Assembly: GCF_900182955.1 (NCBI RefSeq)
Contig: NZ_FXUL01000019.1
Coordinates: 1-64,000, forward strand
DNA: 64,000 bases
Direction of reading: 5' to 3'
Source: Noviherbaspirillum suwonense
Lineage (GTDB): Bacteria > Pseudomonadota > Gammaproteobacteria > Burkholderiales > Burkholderiaceae_D
The number at the start of each line of letters is the position of its first letter. Position 1 is the first letter of the stretch. The notes under the pieces are model-generated. The model made no database searches. It was not told where the DNA came from and saw only the letters and a list, made by a program, of their open reading frames with translations. Both the position numbers and the translations under genes were made by a program. Shown one piece after another: positions 1 through 8,708 of this stretch.

Positions 1-105
1 CGTATCAGCGACTTGCTCCCGCATCGATGGACGCCTGCCTAATTCGTCCATCTACCCCAAGAGGTTTCGTCAAGACGGGATGACTGGGCGCTTACACCTC
101 GTCGA
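1..105 (+). mobile_element. possible IS66-family element end (transposase C-terminus and terminal sequence)
   Basis: Frame 1 from the window edge reads 13 codons, ending DLLPHRWTPA before a stop at positions 40-42. This resembles the LPHRW/LPWxW tail of IS66-family TnpC transposases. The following stretch holds GACTGGGCGCTTAC near 83-96, like the end sequences of such elements. Only the tail is inside the window, so the family is a guess from the short tail and the context of a mobile-element-rich island. Confidence 0.35.
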
Positions 106-287
106 GCTAAAAGTCGAGAAGTGCTGATCCCGCCCGCGCCTAGGCAACATGGCCTTTAAAAGTGTGGCCCAGCGGGGTGCAATTCTCGACGCCCCGTTGC
201 GCCAAGTGACTTCTCGGCCAGCGTTTCAATATCGGTTGGATGACCGCTCGTGGCCGACCGCAGAAGTTAAGGCGCTGGCCATAAACT

Positions 288-743
288 TCAGGCAAATGCG
301 TCTGCCAAAAACGTCTCAAGCTCTTTTTCTTCCAGCAGCTCAATCGAGAAGTTTCCAAAACGTTTTGGCAGCCAAAGAATACGCGCACCACTAGGCGAAT
401 TAAGATTGTCGCGCGCCAGCGGTTTCCCATTTTCATTTTCCGGCTGAACTTCCTTTGCAACCAACTCGTTGTAAGCGGCCTCGATGTCTGGGGTGGAGTA
501 ACAATGACGGTATATAGTGCCTTCGCCGTTGGCATCCATAAGAACCTTGAGATTTCCAGTTAAAGGCTGAACAAGCATGAAACGTTCCGCATCCCATCTT
601 ACGACCGCATAGCGGACATGGAGAGCATCACGCCGCCAAACTAAAGTCTTAGAAACTTGAGCATTAAAAAGGCAAGCGTAATAATCACACGCTTCCTCCA
701 GGTTCGCGACCAGGATGTCTACATGACTGAATTATATTTTCAT
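288..743 (-). pseudogene. VOC (glyoxalase/bleomycin-resistance fold) protein with stop at codon 4
   Basis: Reading from the ATG at 743 the frame gives MKI, then TAA (732-734), then FSHVDILVANLEEACDYY and about 140 further codons to a stop at 288. The residues after the stop are a typical VOC N-terminus (HVDILV then a helix LEEACDYYACLF), and the rest carries a second half-domain (YSTPDIEAAYNELVAKE and WLPKRFGNFSIEL). There is no ATG, GTG or TTG between the stop and the internal ATG at 578, which would delete the first beta strand and helix. I therefore read it as a nonsense-inactivated gene; restart at 578 or at a CTG at 713 is a weaker alternative. Substrate unknown. The gene sits in the decayed part of the island. 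Confidence 0.6.
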
Positions 744-1077
744 GATTTATTTTGCTATGAGGCATGTTATGTTTTTGCCGGAATACGTGGCGCCTCTCGA
801 TTCCCATTTTAATGGCCGTTGGAAGATGGATTTGATGTTGATATCGACTTTTTTTGGGTGGTTGCTCATGGCCGGCTGCCGCCAATGATGGAGGACCGTA
901 TTCGACCCATAACAGCCGCTTGGCAAGCCCAAACTAAAAGGCGTTTCGTTGCGCGGAAGCAGAGGACGAACGGTAGACATGAGCATCGAAGTGTAATTAT
1001 CGACCCAAACATTTACCAACTGATTTTGCTTTTCTTGCATTCCTTTAGGAAATTATATATGTTTGATGGCAATTTAA

Positions 1078-2664
1078 TTACCGGGGTAGAAAGGCGTGGT
1101 CAAAGACGTAACGTCCAACCTCGTTGCCTTCATTGACCCCAGCGGTCGCATCAACCTGCCAGTGGATTCCAAGCCAAATGCGGCTACGTGCATTTTCCCA
1201 TTCCGCATCGACGAAGCGCATATAGCTTATAGGCTGCAAGCCTCGAACCGGCTCTGTTCCCATCCCACGGTTCCGACCGTTAAATTCATCGGAAACAACT
1301 TCAACAGAGGTTGTCTCACCGAAGAATTTTCGCATTATCTCAAACACAGCTCCACCGAATACAGCGTGACCAGAAGGATATGCTGGAAATGGCGGCGTGA
1401 AGTTTGGTCCTCTAGCATTAGATGCAGGTGCGCCGAGCGGATAGAAGCTAGCGTCCCGCGTTGTGGCAGCATTTCCATCATCACCAGGGTATCTAATCGC
1501 CGTGACCGGTCGCCAGTATGCATAGTGCCACTTTGCTTCCCAAGCCGAGATCGCAGCGTCTGCCATGGCGGTATTAATAAGGGCTAAATAACGGGCTCTG
1601 TCGCTAATGTCAGACAAAGGCAGTAAAGTATGTTTGTTTTGTTCTTTTACTTGGAGAGCCACTTGATTATAAAGTCTTGGCGGCGCGCAAAGACCTGGCG
1701 TACCATCATAAGCCCAAAAAATAGCACGAAAGCTTTCAACAGACTTTCTTTCTGTAGGTGTTCCCTTTGATGAGTCACCGCCAAGTCGTTTTACCTCGTT
1801 ATATAATTCAGCATATTGTGGACTATCGACGGCGGGTGGTGGAGTAGGCCTGAACATATCTGCTCTAGGGATAATGAATGGCGTAACTTTTCCCCAATTG
1901 TATCCGAGCGCTACACGAATATTGCTAATTGGATCAGGCTGCCAGACACCAATTCCCGGTTTGATATATACAAATTTTTGGGGATCCGCCGATGCTTGAG
2001 ATTCTGTACCAATATCGGGCTCGGCCAAAGCCGAATTGTCATTTGCGCGCAAGGCAAGGATTGCTGCCGCAGCTGCTGCGCCAACGGCCTCCCCCTGTTG
2101 CTTTGCTTCATCCGTGCCTGGAATGCTTACCGCATCTACACGATAAGCATTGAGAACTGTTTCTTTCTGCAGTGGAAACATAGCAATCAATGTATCCCTG
2201 GCTGCAACAGCAATCGCTGCGTCTATTGAGGCATTGCCAGGACCATCAGGACTACCTGAAAAAGACTGGTACTTTTTTGTTATATTATTTACTGCGTCAT
2301 ATATTGCGATGTGAATGATTGCCATTGCGCGGCTTGAGCGGTGCGGCCCTAGCTGATCGTAACCTTCATTAGGCCCTCTGGCATGGTCTGCAGCCGTGAC
2401 CTGAAGAGCAATTTCGTTCCAAGTTCCGAGACGATCATTTTGCGGAGAAATGGGTCGCACAAAAAGAAGCGATTTAGTTGTGATCGCCACACGATCGGCT
2501 TGTGGAGACAATATGTTGCTGAAATCGCTCAATCCGCGTGGAGAGAGGGGAGTCTGTGCTGGAGAAGCAGTTTGACGAGAAGTTTGGGCAGTTGATGCAC
2601 CATTAAATAAAAATGTCGCTAATATAACCGAAATTCCGCATGGCAATTTTTTAAAGTGCTTCAT
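1078..2664 (-). CDS. secreted vanadium-dependent haloperoxidase / PAP2-superfamily protein
   Basis: The protein has 528 residues with a likely Sec signal peptide (about 1-26, ending ASTAQ), so it is probably periplasmic or secreted. The three vanadate/phosphate-binding blocks of the haloperoxidase-PAP2 superfamily are visible: KWHYAYWRPVTAIR near residues 377-390, AYPSGHAVFGG near 430, and SRIWLGIHWQVDA near 500. Length and motif spacing fit vanadium-dependent haloperoxidase-like proteins of about 450-600 residues rather than short PAP2 phosphatases. It could oxidise halides or act as a phosphatase; sequence alone does not decide. It stands alone between a VOC pseudogene and an insertion-sequence cluster, and its codon use is more AT-rich than the core genes, suggesting recent acquisition. 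Confidence 0.82.
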   Translation of the reverse strand: MKHFKKLPCGISVILATFLFNGASTAQTSRQTASPAQTPLSPRGLSDFSNILSPQADRVAITTKSLLFVRPISPQNDRLGTWNEIALQVTAADHARGPNEGYDQLGPHRSSRAMAIIHIAIYDAVNNITKKYQSFSGSPDGPGNASIDAAIAVAARDTLIAMFPLQKETVLNAYRVDAVSIPGTDEAKQQGEAVGAAAAAAILALRANDNSALAEPDIGTESQASADPQKFVYIKPGIGVWQPDPISNIRVALGYNWGKVTPFIIPRADMFRPTPPPAVDSPQYAELYNEVKRLGGDSSKGTPTERKSVESFRAIFWAYDGTPGLCAPPRLYNQVALQVKEQNKHTLLPLSDISDRARYLALINTAMADAAISAWEAKWHYAYWRPVTAIRYPGDDGNAATTRDASFYPLGAPASNARGPNFTPPFPAYPSGHAVFGGAVFEIMRKFFGETTSVEVVSDEFNGRNRGMGTEPVRGLQPISYMRFVDAEWENARSRIWLGIHWQVDATAGVNEGNEVGRYVFDHAFLPR

Positions 2665-3139
2665 ATTCGCCCGCCCATTTTATTGGATCGATAAGAACTA
2701 CTTCATTTTTAAAACTATTGTTCTACGTTGCTGATAATGATATTTAGAATGCCACTTTGGCGATTAATTATCAACCAGTTTTTTTCATGGTATCTATCGG
2801 AGCGCCAGTTATGTCTAAAATAAAATGAGTTCTATTGATGTGCGCCAATTTGAGATTGTTTTAGATTATTGGATTGATATTCCGTCGCTCTGATCACTTG
2901 CGTCATGGCATAATGCTGCTCCCCCTTATCTCCTGTTTGTTATTTGTTGCATGTAGTTGACAGTCTCAATATAGCCATCAAATAATCTATCGAGATGTGT
3001 CAGGTTCGCTTGCCCCAAGGGTTTAGGGCCATTAAGTTTCAATTTGAGTTATTGCCAAAGCGGTCCCAGGCAACGCACTGAGTGTATGGCTTCCCTGTAG
3101 CAAATTTCAATTAAGGAATGGGGTTGAGCTACCGTCATA
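2665..3139. other. AT-rich intergenic region, no gene seen
   Basis: About 475 bases between the haloperoxidase start and the IS5 remnant. No open frame of recognisable protein, no clear promoter pair and no tRNA-like fold were found. The promoter of the minus-strand haloperoxidase should lie just above 2,665. Confidence 0.5.
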
Positions 3140-3755
3140 GGCCTTTTATATAGAAATAAAGGCCGAGTCTGCTTGTACATGCTCGGCTGTGCAATACATT
3201 TCCGAAAGGCCGCTTTTAGCCGACTGGAACCAAAGCCTGAACAGGGGATATCGACTCAAAGCCGCCATAGTCCACTGCATAGTAGGTGCTGAGCAATAAG
3301 CCGAGGTCAGTGGCCGGCAAGACTTAAACTTGTTAATGATGAGCCGGATGTTGTGTCCGGCGCCGCAAAGCAAGGCATGCATGGCATCGCCCATTGCCCC
3401 TTTGAGCCAGTTGCGCCCAGCTTGCCGTCGTTCTTCATGTGGCCGACGGTCGATTCAATGGCGCTTTGGCGCTTAATCATTGCCTTGAGGCCACGTGTGA
3501 CTCCACGTTGATGAACTAATTTCCAGATCTGTAGCGGGGGTCCTCCACACCGCGATACCCGCGGTCGACGAACGCCATCAATGGTTTGACCTTGGAGAGG
3601 ATTGCGGCCTGCTCCAATGCTTCGTAGAGAGTATGGCCATTACAGGGACTGCCCGGCATGGAGCACGCGCCGACTAGAAGGCATTCTTTTAGGTCGTCAC
3701 AATCGACACCTTCACGCCGACTTCGTATGGTATCTGGGCCTTGCCTTTGGCATAG
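3140..3755 (-). pseudogene. IS5-family transposase remnant (C-terminal part, frameshifted)
   Basis: Three frames together read the C-terminal half of an IS5-family DDE transposase. Frame pieces are AKGKAQIPYEVGVKVSIVTT (about 3700-3755), then ECLLVGACSMPGSP-GHTLYEALEQAAIL and VKPLMAFVDRGYRGV (about 3550-3690), then RGLKAMIKRQSAIESTVGHM (about 3440-3500, containing the catalytic Glu region) and GDAMHALLCGAGHNIRLI (3340-3394). At least two frameshifts separate them, so it cannot make a working enzyme. The N-terminal half is missing because an IS256-family element abuts it at 3755/3756. A hairpin GGCCTTT...AAAGGCC (3140-3164) lies at the stop end. Confidence 0.72.
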
Positions 3756-5195
3756 GCGAGCTAGTGTCAAATCTGGTGTATGGCCGGTCTGAAGGATAGG
3801 GCCATCAAGCGGCGAGTTTCTGTTGTTCCGGCGGATTTTCCTGCGCCGCGATGCCATTCTTGAACGGCACGCCGTCCAGTAATGGCTTGATTCTGTCGGC
3901 GCCGCGAATTCTGCGCCACGACTTTTCTGCTTCTTCCATCAACTTGAACGCGAGTCCCAGGAACGTTGACCGCGACAGGCAGTTCCTGGCCCGCGTAGTC
4001 CGGTGCCGTACCGTGGCAAACGTCGACTCAGTCGGATTGGTGGTCCTTATATGCTGCCAGTGCTCGGCAGGGAAGTCATAGAACGCTAGCAGACTATCCC
4101 GGTCCTGCGTAAGCTTCTCGGCGGCCTTTGGATACTTCGCATCATAGGTCGCAACGAATGCCTCGAACGCTTTCAAGGCATCAGCCTTGGTCGCAGCCAT
4201 AAAGATGTTCTGCATGGCGGCCTTTGCTCTGGCCTGCTGAGATGCCGGCAGCGCATTCAACACATTGCCCAGCTTATGGAGCCAGAAACGCTGGGTCCGC
4301 GTGGCAGGAAACACCTCTTCCATCGCTGCCCAGAAACCCATGGCGCCATCGCCAACGGTCAGCAACGGGCCAGCTTGCAGCCCGCGTGCCTTCAAGTCCA
4401 GCAGCACCTCGCGCCACGAGGCGGTCGATTCCCGGAAGCCGTCCGCGATAGCGACCCGTTCCTTTCTGCCGTCCGGCGTCACGCCCACTATCACCAGCAG
4501 GCACTGACCATTTGCGCCTTCGCTCTTGACACCGGTATGGATGCCGTCGGCCCACCAGTACACATAGCGGGCGCTGCTCAAGTCGCGTCGGTCCCACTGC
4601 TGCCATTGCTCTGACCACTGTGCCTTCAAGCGGCTGACCACGTTGGCCGACAAGCCCTTGGCTTGCTCACCCAGCAGCACCGACAGCGCCTCGCTCATGT
4701 CACCCGTCGAGATGCCCTTAAGGTACAACCAGGGCAAGGCTGCCGAGACGCGGGGTGACTTCCTGACATAGGGTGGGACCACCGCCGAATTAAACTTCAC
4801 ACCTGTCCCGGATCGGTCACGCACCTTTGGCACTTTCACTGCCACCGGCCCCGCAGCGGTGAGCACGTCACGCTCGGGCAAATAGCCATTGCGTACGACA
4901 GCCTTCTTGCCTGCCAGAGTTCTGACGTTGCCGTCCTGCTCCAGCAGCGCGGCCAGCTCCCGTTCAGTGACCTGCTGAATGACTTGCCGCGCGCCGCGGC
5001 GAATCAGTTCGTCCAACGACACGCCAATTTCCGGTAGACCAATTCCTGCTTCTTGCTTATCCTTGCGCATGGTGGGGGATTCCTCTTGTTAGATGTTTTT
5101 GACTTCGACAATCAAATTCTCCAACAAAACCTCCACCGCCTCCCACCCCGTCCACAGGCATCAATCCGTACACCACTTTCGACTATAGCTCGCGG
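3756..5195 (-). mobile_element. IS256-family insertion sequence, apparently complete
   Basis: The element carries one transposase gene (3805-5070) flanked by imperfect terminal inverted repeats. The left end GCGAGCTAGTGTCAAATCTG from 3756 matches the reverse complement of the right end, GCGAGCTATAGTCGAAAGTG, read from 5194; the match continues into TGGTGTAYGG on both sides. A GGCATAG heptamer occurs just outside both ends (3749-3755 and 5196-5202), 7 of 8 for an 8-bp duplication (TGGCATAG/GGGCATAG), as expected for IS256-type targets. However, the left flank reads into an IS5 transposase and the right flank into a recombinase fragment, so the duplication may be coincidental or the locus was rearranged. 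Confidence 0.8.
3805..5070 (-). CDS. IS256-family transposase
   Basis: This 421-residue protein has normal family length (about 400-420). The mutator-type DDE domain is recognisable: the first Asp in YWWADGIHTGV, the second in LLTVGDGAMGFWAAM, and the Glu in TTNPTESTFATVRHRT followed by the usual arginine-rich TRARNCLSR segment. The N-terminal DNA-binding region starts MRKDKQEAG and holds the DELIRRGARQVIQQV helix. No frameshift or internal stop is present, so the gene appears intact. It mobilises the surrounding IS by recognising its terminal inverted repeats. Confidence 0.95.
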   Translation of the reverse strand: MRKDKQEAGIGLPEIGVSLDELIRRGARQVIQQVTERELAALLEQDGNVRTLAGKKAVVRNGYLPERDVLTAAGPVAVKVPKVRDRSGTGVKFNSAVVPPYVRKSPRVSAALPWLYLKGISTGDMSEALSVLLGEQAKGLSANVVSRLKAQWSEQWQQWDRRDLSSARYVYWWADGIHTGVKSEGANGQCLLVIVGVTPDGRKERVAIADGFRESTASWREVLLDLKARGLQAGPLLTVGDGAMGFWAAMEEVFPATRTQRFWLHKLGNVLNALPASQQARAKAAMQNIFMAATKADALKAFEAFVATYDAKYPKAAEKLTQDRDSLLAFYDFPAEHWQHIRTTNPTESTFATVRHRTTRARNCLSRSTFLGLAFKLMEEAEKSWRRIRGADRIKPLLDGVPFKNGIAAQENPPEQQKLAA

Positions 5196-5337
5196 GCATA
5201 GACGGTCTGCGTATTGCGGCTGCGGATGTTCGCGGTAAAGCATTCGATCACGCGCTTCGCCGAGGCTGGCGTTGGCGTGAACAGAGCCGGCAGCCCGGTG
5301 TTCTGTAACTCGTGCTGCGGATGAGGTTGCTGGTCAT
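5196..5337 (-). pseudogene. N-terminal fragment of a tyrosine recombinase
   Basis: Read leftward from the ATG at 5337, the frame soon shifts, after which LPALFTPTPASAKRVIECF and IRSRNTQTVYA follow, ending at the IS256 element. The same PALFTPTP-AKR-FF-IRN-NTR pattern starts the recombinase remnant on the opposite strand at 5404. Only about 45 residues survive, corresponding to the SAM-like core-binding N-terminus. This is a decayed second copy of the same integrase family, facing away from the first. Confidence 0.65.
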
Positions 5338-5403
5338 ACTGTCTCCCTAGTCACCATCAAGAATAATAACGTCCTTCATCATTCATAATCGCACGGCGTA
5401 AGA

Positions 5404-6340
5404 ATGGCCCAAGATCTTGTCATAATTAATAGTGCAAATCCGACTGCGTTGCCTGCGCTCTTCACACCGACGCCCCAAGCGGCGAAACGCATACTTGAAT
5501 TCTTTATGGCTCAGATCCGCAACCCGAATACTAGGCGAGACTATGTCCGGGCCGTCAGCCGCTTTGCGAGCTGGCGCGCTGAGCATGGGCTGAACGACCT
5601 GCAGGACGTCGAGCCGATCCACGTCGCTGCCGATATCGAAACGTTGTTGCTCTAACTGTCGGCGCTATCGGTCAAGTAGCAGCTAGCAGCACTGCGCGTT
5701 CTTTTTGACTGGCTGGTGACCGGCCAGATCATTGCCGTCAATCCTGCCCCATCGGTGCAAGGACCGAAACACTCGGTTAAGAAAGGCAAAACGCCCGTGC
5801 TGGCTGCCGATGAAGCCAGGACGTTGCTGGATTCCATCGATATTACGATCATGACAGGCCTACGCGACTGGGAATTGATTGCTCTGATAACTTATACCTT
5901 TGCCCATGTCAGCGCCGTTATTCAAATGCAAGGTGAGGACGTATATGTGAAAGTCCACCGGACCTGGATTCGACTGCATAAAAGAGGCGGGAAATCGCAT
6001 GACATGACCTGCCATCACAATCTGTGACGCCTATCTGCATGCGTATGTCGATATCGTGCAGCCCGGCGCGAAAGGCGTGCTGTTCTGTAGTGCGACCGGG
6101 CGCAGTACCCAGCTATCGGACCGGCCGATGCGCCAGGCCGATGTGTACCGGATGATCCAGCGGCGTGCCGAGAACGCCGGCACCCGCACGAAAATCGGGT
6201 ATCACAGCGTCCCGGCCACAGGTATCACCGAATACCTGCGCAATGGCGGCGAGCTGAAGATTGCGCAGCAAATGGCCTTTACGACTGGCGCAACGATCAG
6301 GTTTCACTTGATGAAGTTGAACGAATATTGGAATATTGAT
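5404..6340 (+). pseudogene. tyrosine recombinase/integrase, decayed
   Basis: The frame begins MAQDLVIINSANP and reads an integrase N-terminal domain (IRNPNTRRDYVRAVSRFASW). It meets TAA at 5653-5655 and TAG near 5680, reads on in the same frame through LRVLFDWLVTGQII and GLRDWELIALITYTF, then shifts frame near 6023 before DAYLHAYVDIVQPGAKGVLF and HSVPATGITEYLRNGG. The box I Arg of the usual ARV motif is His here (FAHVSA), the box II HxxR has Pro instead of Arg, and the segment that should hold the third catalytic block is deleted after QQMA. It is inactive on several independent grounds. Confidence 0.85.
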
Positions 6341-6456
6341 TTGATAAAAGGCATTTTTAGGGTATTTTCTTTCTTTGTTTAATCAAAAATAGAGGTTTTG
6401 ACTTTTAAGGCAGTTCCAACGAAGTTGTAAATTAATTAAATTTAGAAAGAAGAACT

Positions 6457-6828
6457 ATGTCAGACAAAAAAGTAGTGTTTGTAGCTTTTGCCATAGAAGA
6501 CGAGCGGCAACGTGACTTTCTAAAGGGGCAATCACTTCACCCCAGAGCGCCGTTCGAATTTATCGATATGTCTGTCAAAGAACCTTACGACAAGGACTGG
6601 AAGGATCGTGTCCGCACACGCATTAGGCGATCCGATGGCGTCATTGTCCTTGTAAGTAAAAACTCGTTGACTTCAAGCGGACAGAAATGGGAAATCGAGT
6701 GTACAAAAGAAGAGAAGAAACCCCTGCGTGGCATATGGGCTTACACAGATGATCGCACTAATCTGAATGGGGTACCAACCTACGTTTGGAGTGACAAAAA
6801 TATCAGCGACTTCATTGATTCCCTATAG
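6457..6828 (+). CDS. TIR-like (ThsB / MTH538-type) protein, putative Thoeris sensor
   Basis: This 123-residue single-domain protein starts with the VVFVAFAIEDE strand-turn typical of MTH538-type TIR-like domains. It continues FEFIDMSVKEPYDKDWKDRV, RSDGVIVLVSKNSL and SGQKWEIECTKEEKKPL; E79 in WEIE is the likely catalytic glutamate of NAD-processing TIRs. Thoeris ThsB proteins belong to this family and, on phage sensing, make cyclic ADP-ribose-type signals from NAD. The gene is the first of a three-gene operon, ending 9 bases before a caspase-like protease gene; that pairing suggests the signal activates the protease. The ribosome-binding site is weak (AGAAAGAAG before the ATG). Frame intact, base composition much more AT-rich than core genes. 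Function is inferred from family and neighbours. Confidence 0.8.
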   Translation: MSDKKVVFVAFAIEDERQRDFLKGQSLHPRAPFEFIDMSVKEPYDKDWKDRVRTRIRRSDGVIVLVSKNSLTSSGQKWEIECTKEEKKPLRGIWAYTDDRTNLNGVPTYVWSDKNISDFIDSL

Positions 6829-6837
6829 AACATAATT

Positions 6838-7827
6838 ATGCGAAAAGCGCTGATCGTAGGTATAGATTATTACACTCATATCAGCCCTTTGAGCGGCTGC
6901 GTAAACGATGCGTATGCCGTAAAAAGCGTGCTTGAGCGTCATGCGGATGGCACCGTGAATTTCGTAACGCCCCGACTCCTTACCGGTACCGGTCCTGCAG
7001 ACGTAGTAGATAGGAACGAACTCAAAGAGGCGGTGCGGGAGCTATTTAGTGATGATGCTGAGATTGCGCTACTTTACTTTGCAGGACACGGCCATATCGA
7101 GGATACAGGCGGCTTTCTTTGCGCTAGCGATTGCAGAACTGGTGATGACGGATTTTCTCTCACCGAGTTAATGACTATTGCAAGTAAATCGGCAGCGAAA
7201 AACAAATTGATCATTCTAGATAGCTGCCACAGCGGAATCGTGGGAAATCGTGCGGACGCTCCTGTGGCTGAAATCAAGGAGGGAATGACTATTCTTACAG
7301 CTTCTACCGCAAAACAGTATGCGATGGAGGTGCCCGGCGGAGGCGCGGGTGTTTTTACACGCTTGTTTGTCGATGCTCTTAGTGGTGCAGCGGCGAATCT
7401 AGTGGGTGATATCACACCAGGAAGCATCTATGCACATATCGATCAGTCGCTTGGATCGTGGGCCCAACGCCCCGTGTTCAAGACGAACGTAAAAAAGTTT
7501 GTGTCTCTCAGAAAGGCCGCGCCGCCAATTCCACTCTCAGACCTTCTGGCACTCGCAACCCATTTTCCACGTGCGGACTATAATTTTCCACTCGACCCAG
7601 CTTATGAGCCCGAGCGATCTGACGAGCAGCGTGCAAATTCTGAAATTCCTCCGCCGAATCCAGAGAAAAATGCAGTTTTTGCCATTTTACAGCGCTATGT
7701 TAAAGTAAATTTGGTGCGGCCCGTCGGCGCTCCCCATATGTGGCATGCAGCTATGCAGAGTAAGTTTTGTGAACTTACAGTTCTAGGGCAGCATTATCGC
7801 GACTTAGTCGCAAATAATTTGATATGA
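6838..7827 (+). CDS. caspase-like protease (peptidase C14), putative Thoeris effector
   Basis: The 329-residue protein begins with the p20 caspase fold ([10 protein letters not shown]). The dyad is clear: H84 in LLYFAGHGH and C130 in [13 protein letters not shown]. The following [15 protein letters not shown] and [13 protein letters not shown] segments fit the end of the p20 domain and the p10 part. The protease domain ends near residue 235; a variable proline-containing linker (PPPNPEK near 270) leads to a conserved-looking ~55-residue tail ([34 protein letters not shown]) that may bind a nucleotide signal or partner. Being downstream of a TIR gene, it resembles effectors of caspase-type Thoeris, where a TIR-made cADPR isomer turns on a promiscuous protease that kills the infected cell. 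Intact frame. Confidence 0.82.
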   Translation: MRKALIVGIDYYTHISPLSGCVNDAYAVKSVLERHADGTVNFVTPRLLTGTGPADVVDRNELKEAVRELFSDDAEIALLYFAGHGHIEDTGGFLCASDCRTGDDGFSLTELMTIASKSAAKNKLIILDSCHSGIVGNRADAPVAEIKEGMTILTASTAKQYAMEVPGGGAGVFTRLFVDALSGAAANLVGDITPGSIYAHIDQSLGSWAQRPVFKTNVKKFVSLRKAAPPIPLSDLLALATHFPRADYNFPLDPAYEPERSDEQRANSEIPPPNPEKNAVFAILQRYVKVNLVRPVGAPHMWHAAMQSKFCELTVLGQHYRDLVANNLI

Positions 7828-7837
7828 CAGGGCTTAA

Positions 7838-8113
7838 ATGAACCGCGAATACGTAGAACGCATATTACATGCCGTAATGGAGGATCTTGCAGCCCTAGAA
7901 CACGAGCGCTGGTCCCACTGGCAACGCTATATGCACAGCAAAGGCAAACGTCAGCCCGATGGATCGCTTGTCCTGCCTGCTGAGCTCGTAGAACGATGGG
8001 AAAGGCAGAGTTCAATTGGATATGCTGACTTGAAGGACGACGAGAAAGAGAGTGACCGTGAGCAGGTACGCCGATACCTTCCAGTTATAGCCTCGGCTTT
8101 GGTAACCCGGTGA
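7838..8113 (+). CDS. small RyR-like domain protein
   Basis: This 91-residue protein follows the caspase-like gene after 10 bases. Residues 16-36 (DLAALEHERWSHWQRYMHSK) and the later GYADLKDDEKESDR (61-74) match the layout of bacterial RyR-like proteins: a helix with EHxRW, and a Y-x-x-L-x-x-x-EKxxDR block as in the ryanodine-receptor repeat. RyR-like domains recur in predicted nucleotide-signalling conflict systems, where a role in ligand binding has been proposed. In this operon it could sense or sequester the TIR product, or be an adaptor to the phage trigger; this is inference. Start chosen as the first ATG after the caspase stop. Confidence 0.6.
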   Translation: MNREYVERILHAVMEDLAALEHERWSHWQRYMHSKGKRQPDGSLVLPAELVERWERQSSIGYADLKDDEKESDREQVRRYLPVIASALVTR

Positions 8114-8177
8114 CGCATTGGTTTAGCTATATGTACCGCCGCCGGAATAAGGTGGCCTCGGAACGGCTTTCCCTGTT

Positions 8178-8708
8178 CTACCCTCTCTGGGGCATATCGA
8201 AGAAGTGAGCTAACCAACGAGCCCAAAATGGAAGAGGATGAATTTTCTCTTTTTCATTGTTGGCAATTGCTAGTTCATTCTGACATATGATAACTAAAGC
8301 GGAAAGGGGGAGCGGTTCACTACACTCAATCTCGCAAGCTTGAGCCATCCATTGATTAATGTCATCCTCTTGAAAACTGCGCTCACCTTTTCGATATATC
8401 TCGGCAGTTAATTTTCGGTAGTTTCGCGCGAATTCAGCATGACGCCTCGATCGATCGGAAAAAGAGAGCACCAGTGACAATGACGATGAAACAGTGATAA
8501 GCGCAGCAATCCGAGTCACAGTTTCGGGCTCGCTAATTTTCCAAATTGCAGCAGATCCACCAATCAAAGAGACCGCCTTGGAAAATTTATCCAAAAGATC
8601 GAAAAATCTTTCTCTTTTAAGATGATACAAAGCGGAAAGCTCAGCTTTGTATATGACCTCATGCCTTTTATTCCAGAGATATACCTTTTCCTCTGCTAAG
8701 TCAGTCAT
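8178..8708 (-). CDS. SLATT-like two-transmembrane protein, putative membrane effector
   Basis: The 176-residue protein has a charged N-terminal helix (about 1-42), two hydrophobic helices (about 43-58 AVSLIGGSAAIWKI and 63-83 VTRIAALITVSSSLSLVLSF), and a long cytoplasmic helical part beginning SDRSRRHAEFARNYRKLTAEI. Two closely spaced TM helices followed by a helix with the A-x-x-Y-x-x-L-x-x-EI pattern is the architecture of SLATT/S-2TM effector domains, which are predicted to form pores in nucleotide-signalling defence systems. It faces the TIR-caspase-RyR operon convergently, 64 bases apart. Its ATG overlaps the stop of a small upstream ORF (ATGA), so the two are translationally coupled. 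Assignment is by architecture, not by a hallmark catalytic motif. Confidence 0.6.
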   Translation of the reverse strand: MTDLAEEKVYLWNKRHEVIYKAELSALYHLKRERFFDLLDKFSKAVSLIGGSAAIWKISEPETVTRIAALITVSSSLSLVLSFSDRSRRHAEFARNYRKLTAEIYRKGERSFQEDDINQWMAQACEIECSEPLPLSALVIICQNELAIANNEKEKIHPLPFWARWLAHFFDMPQRG

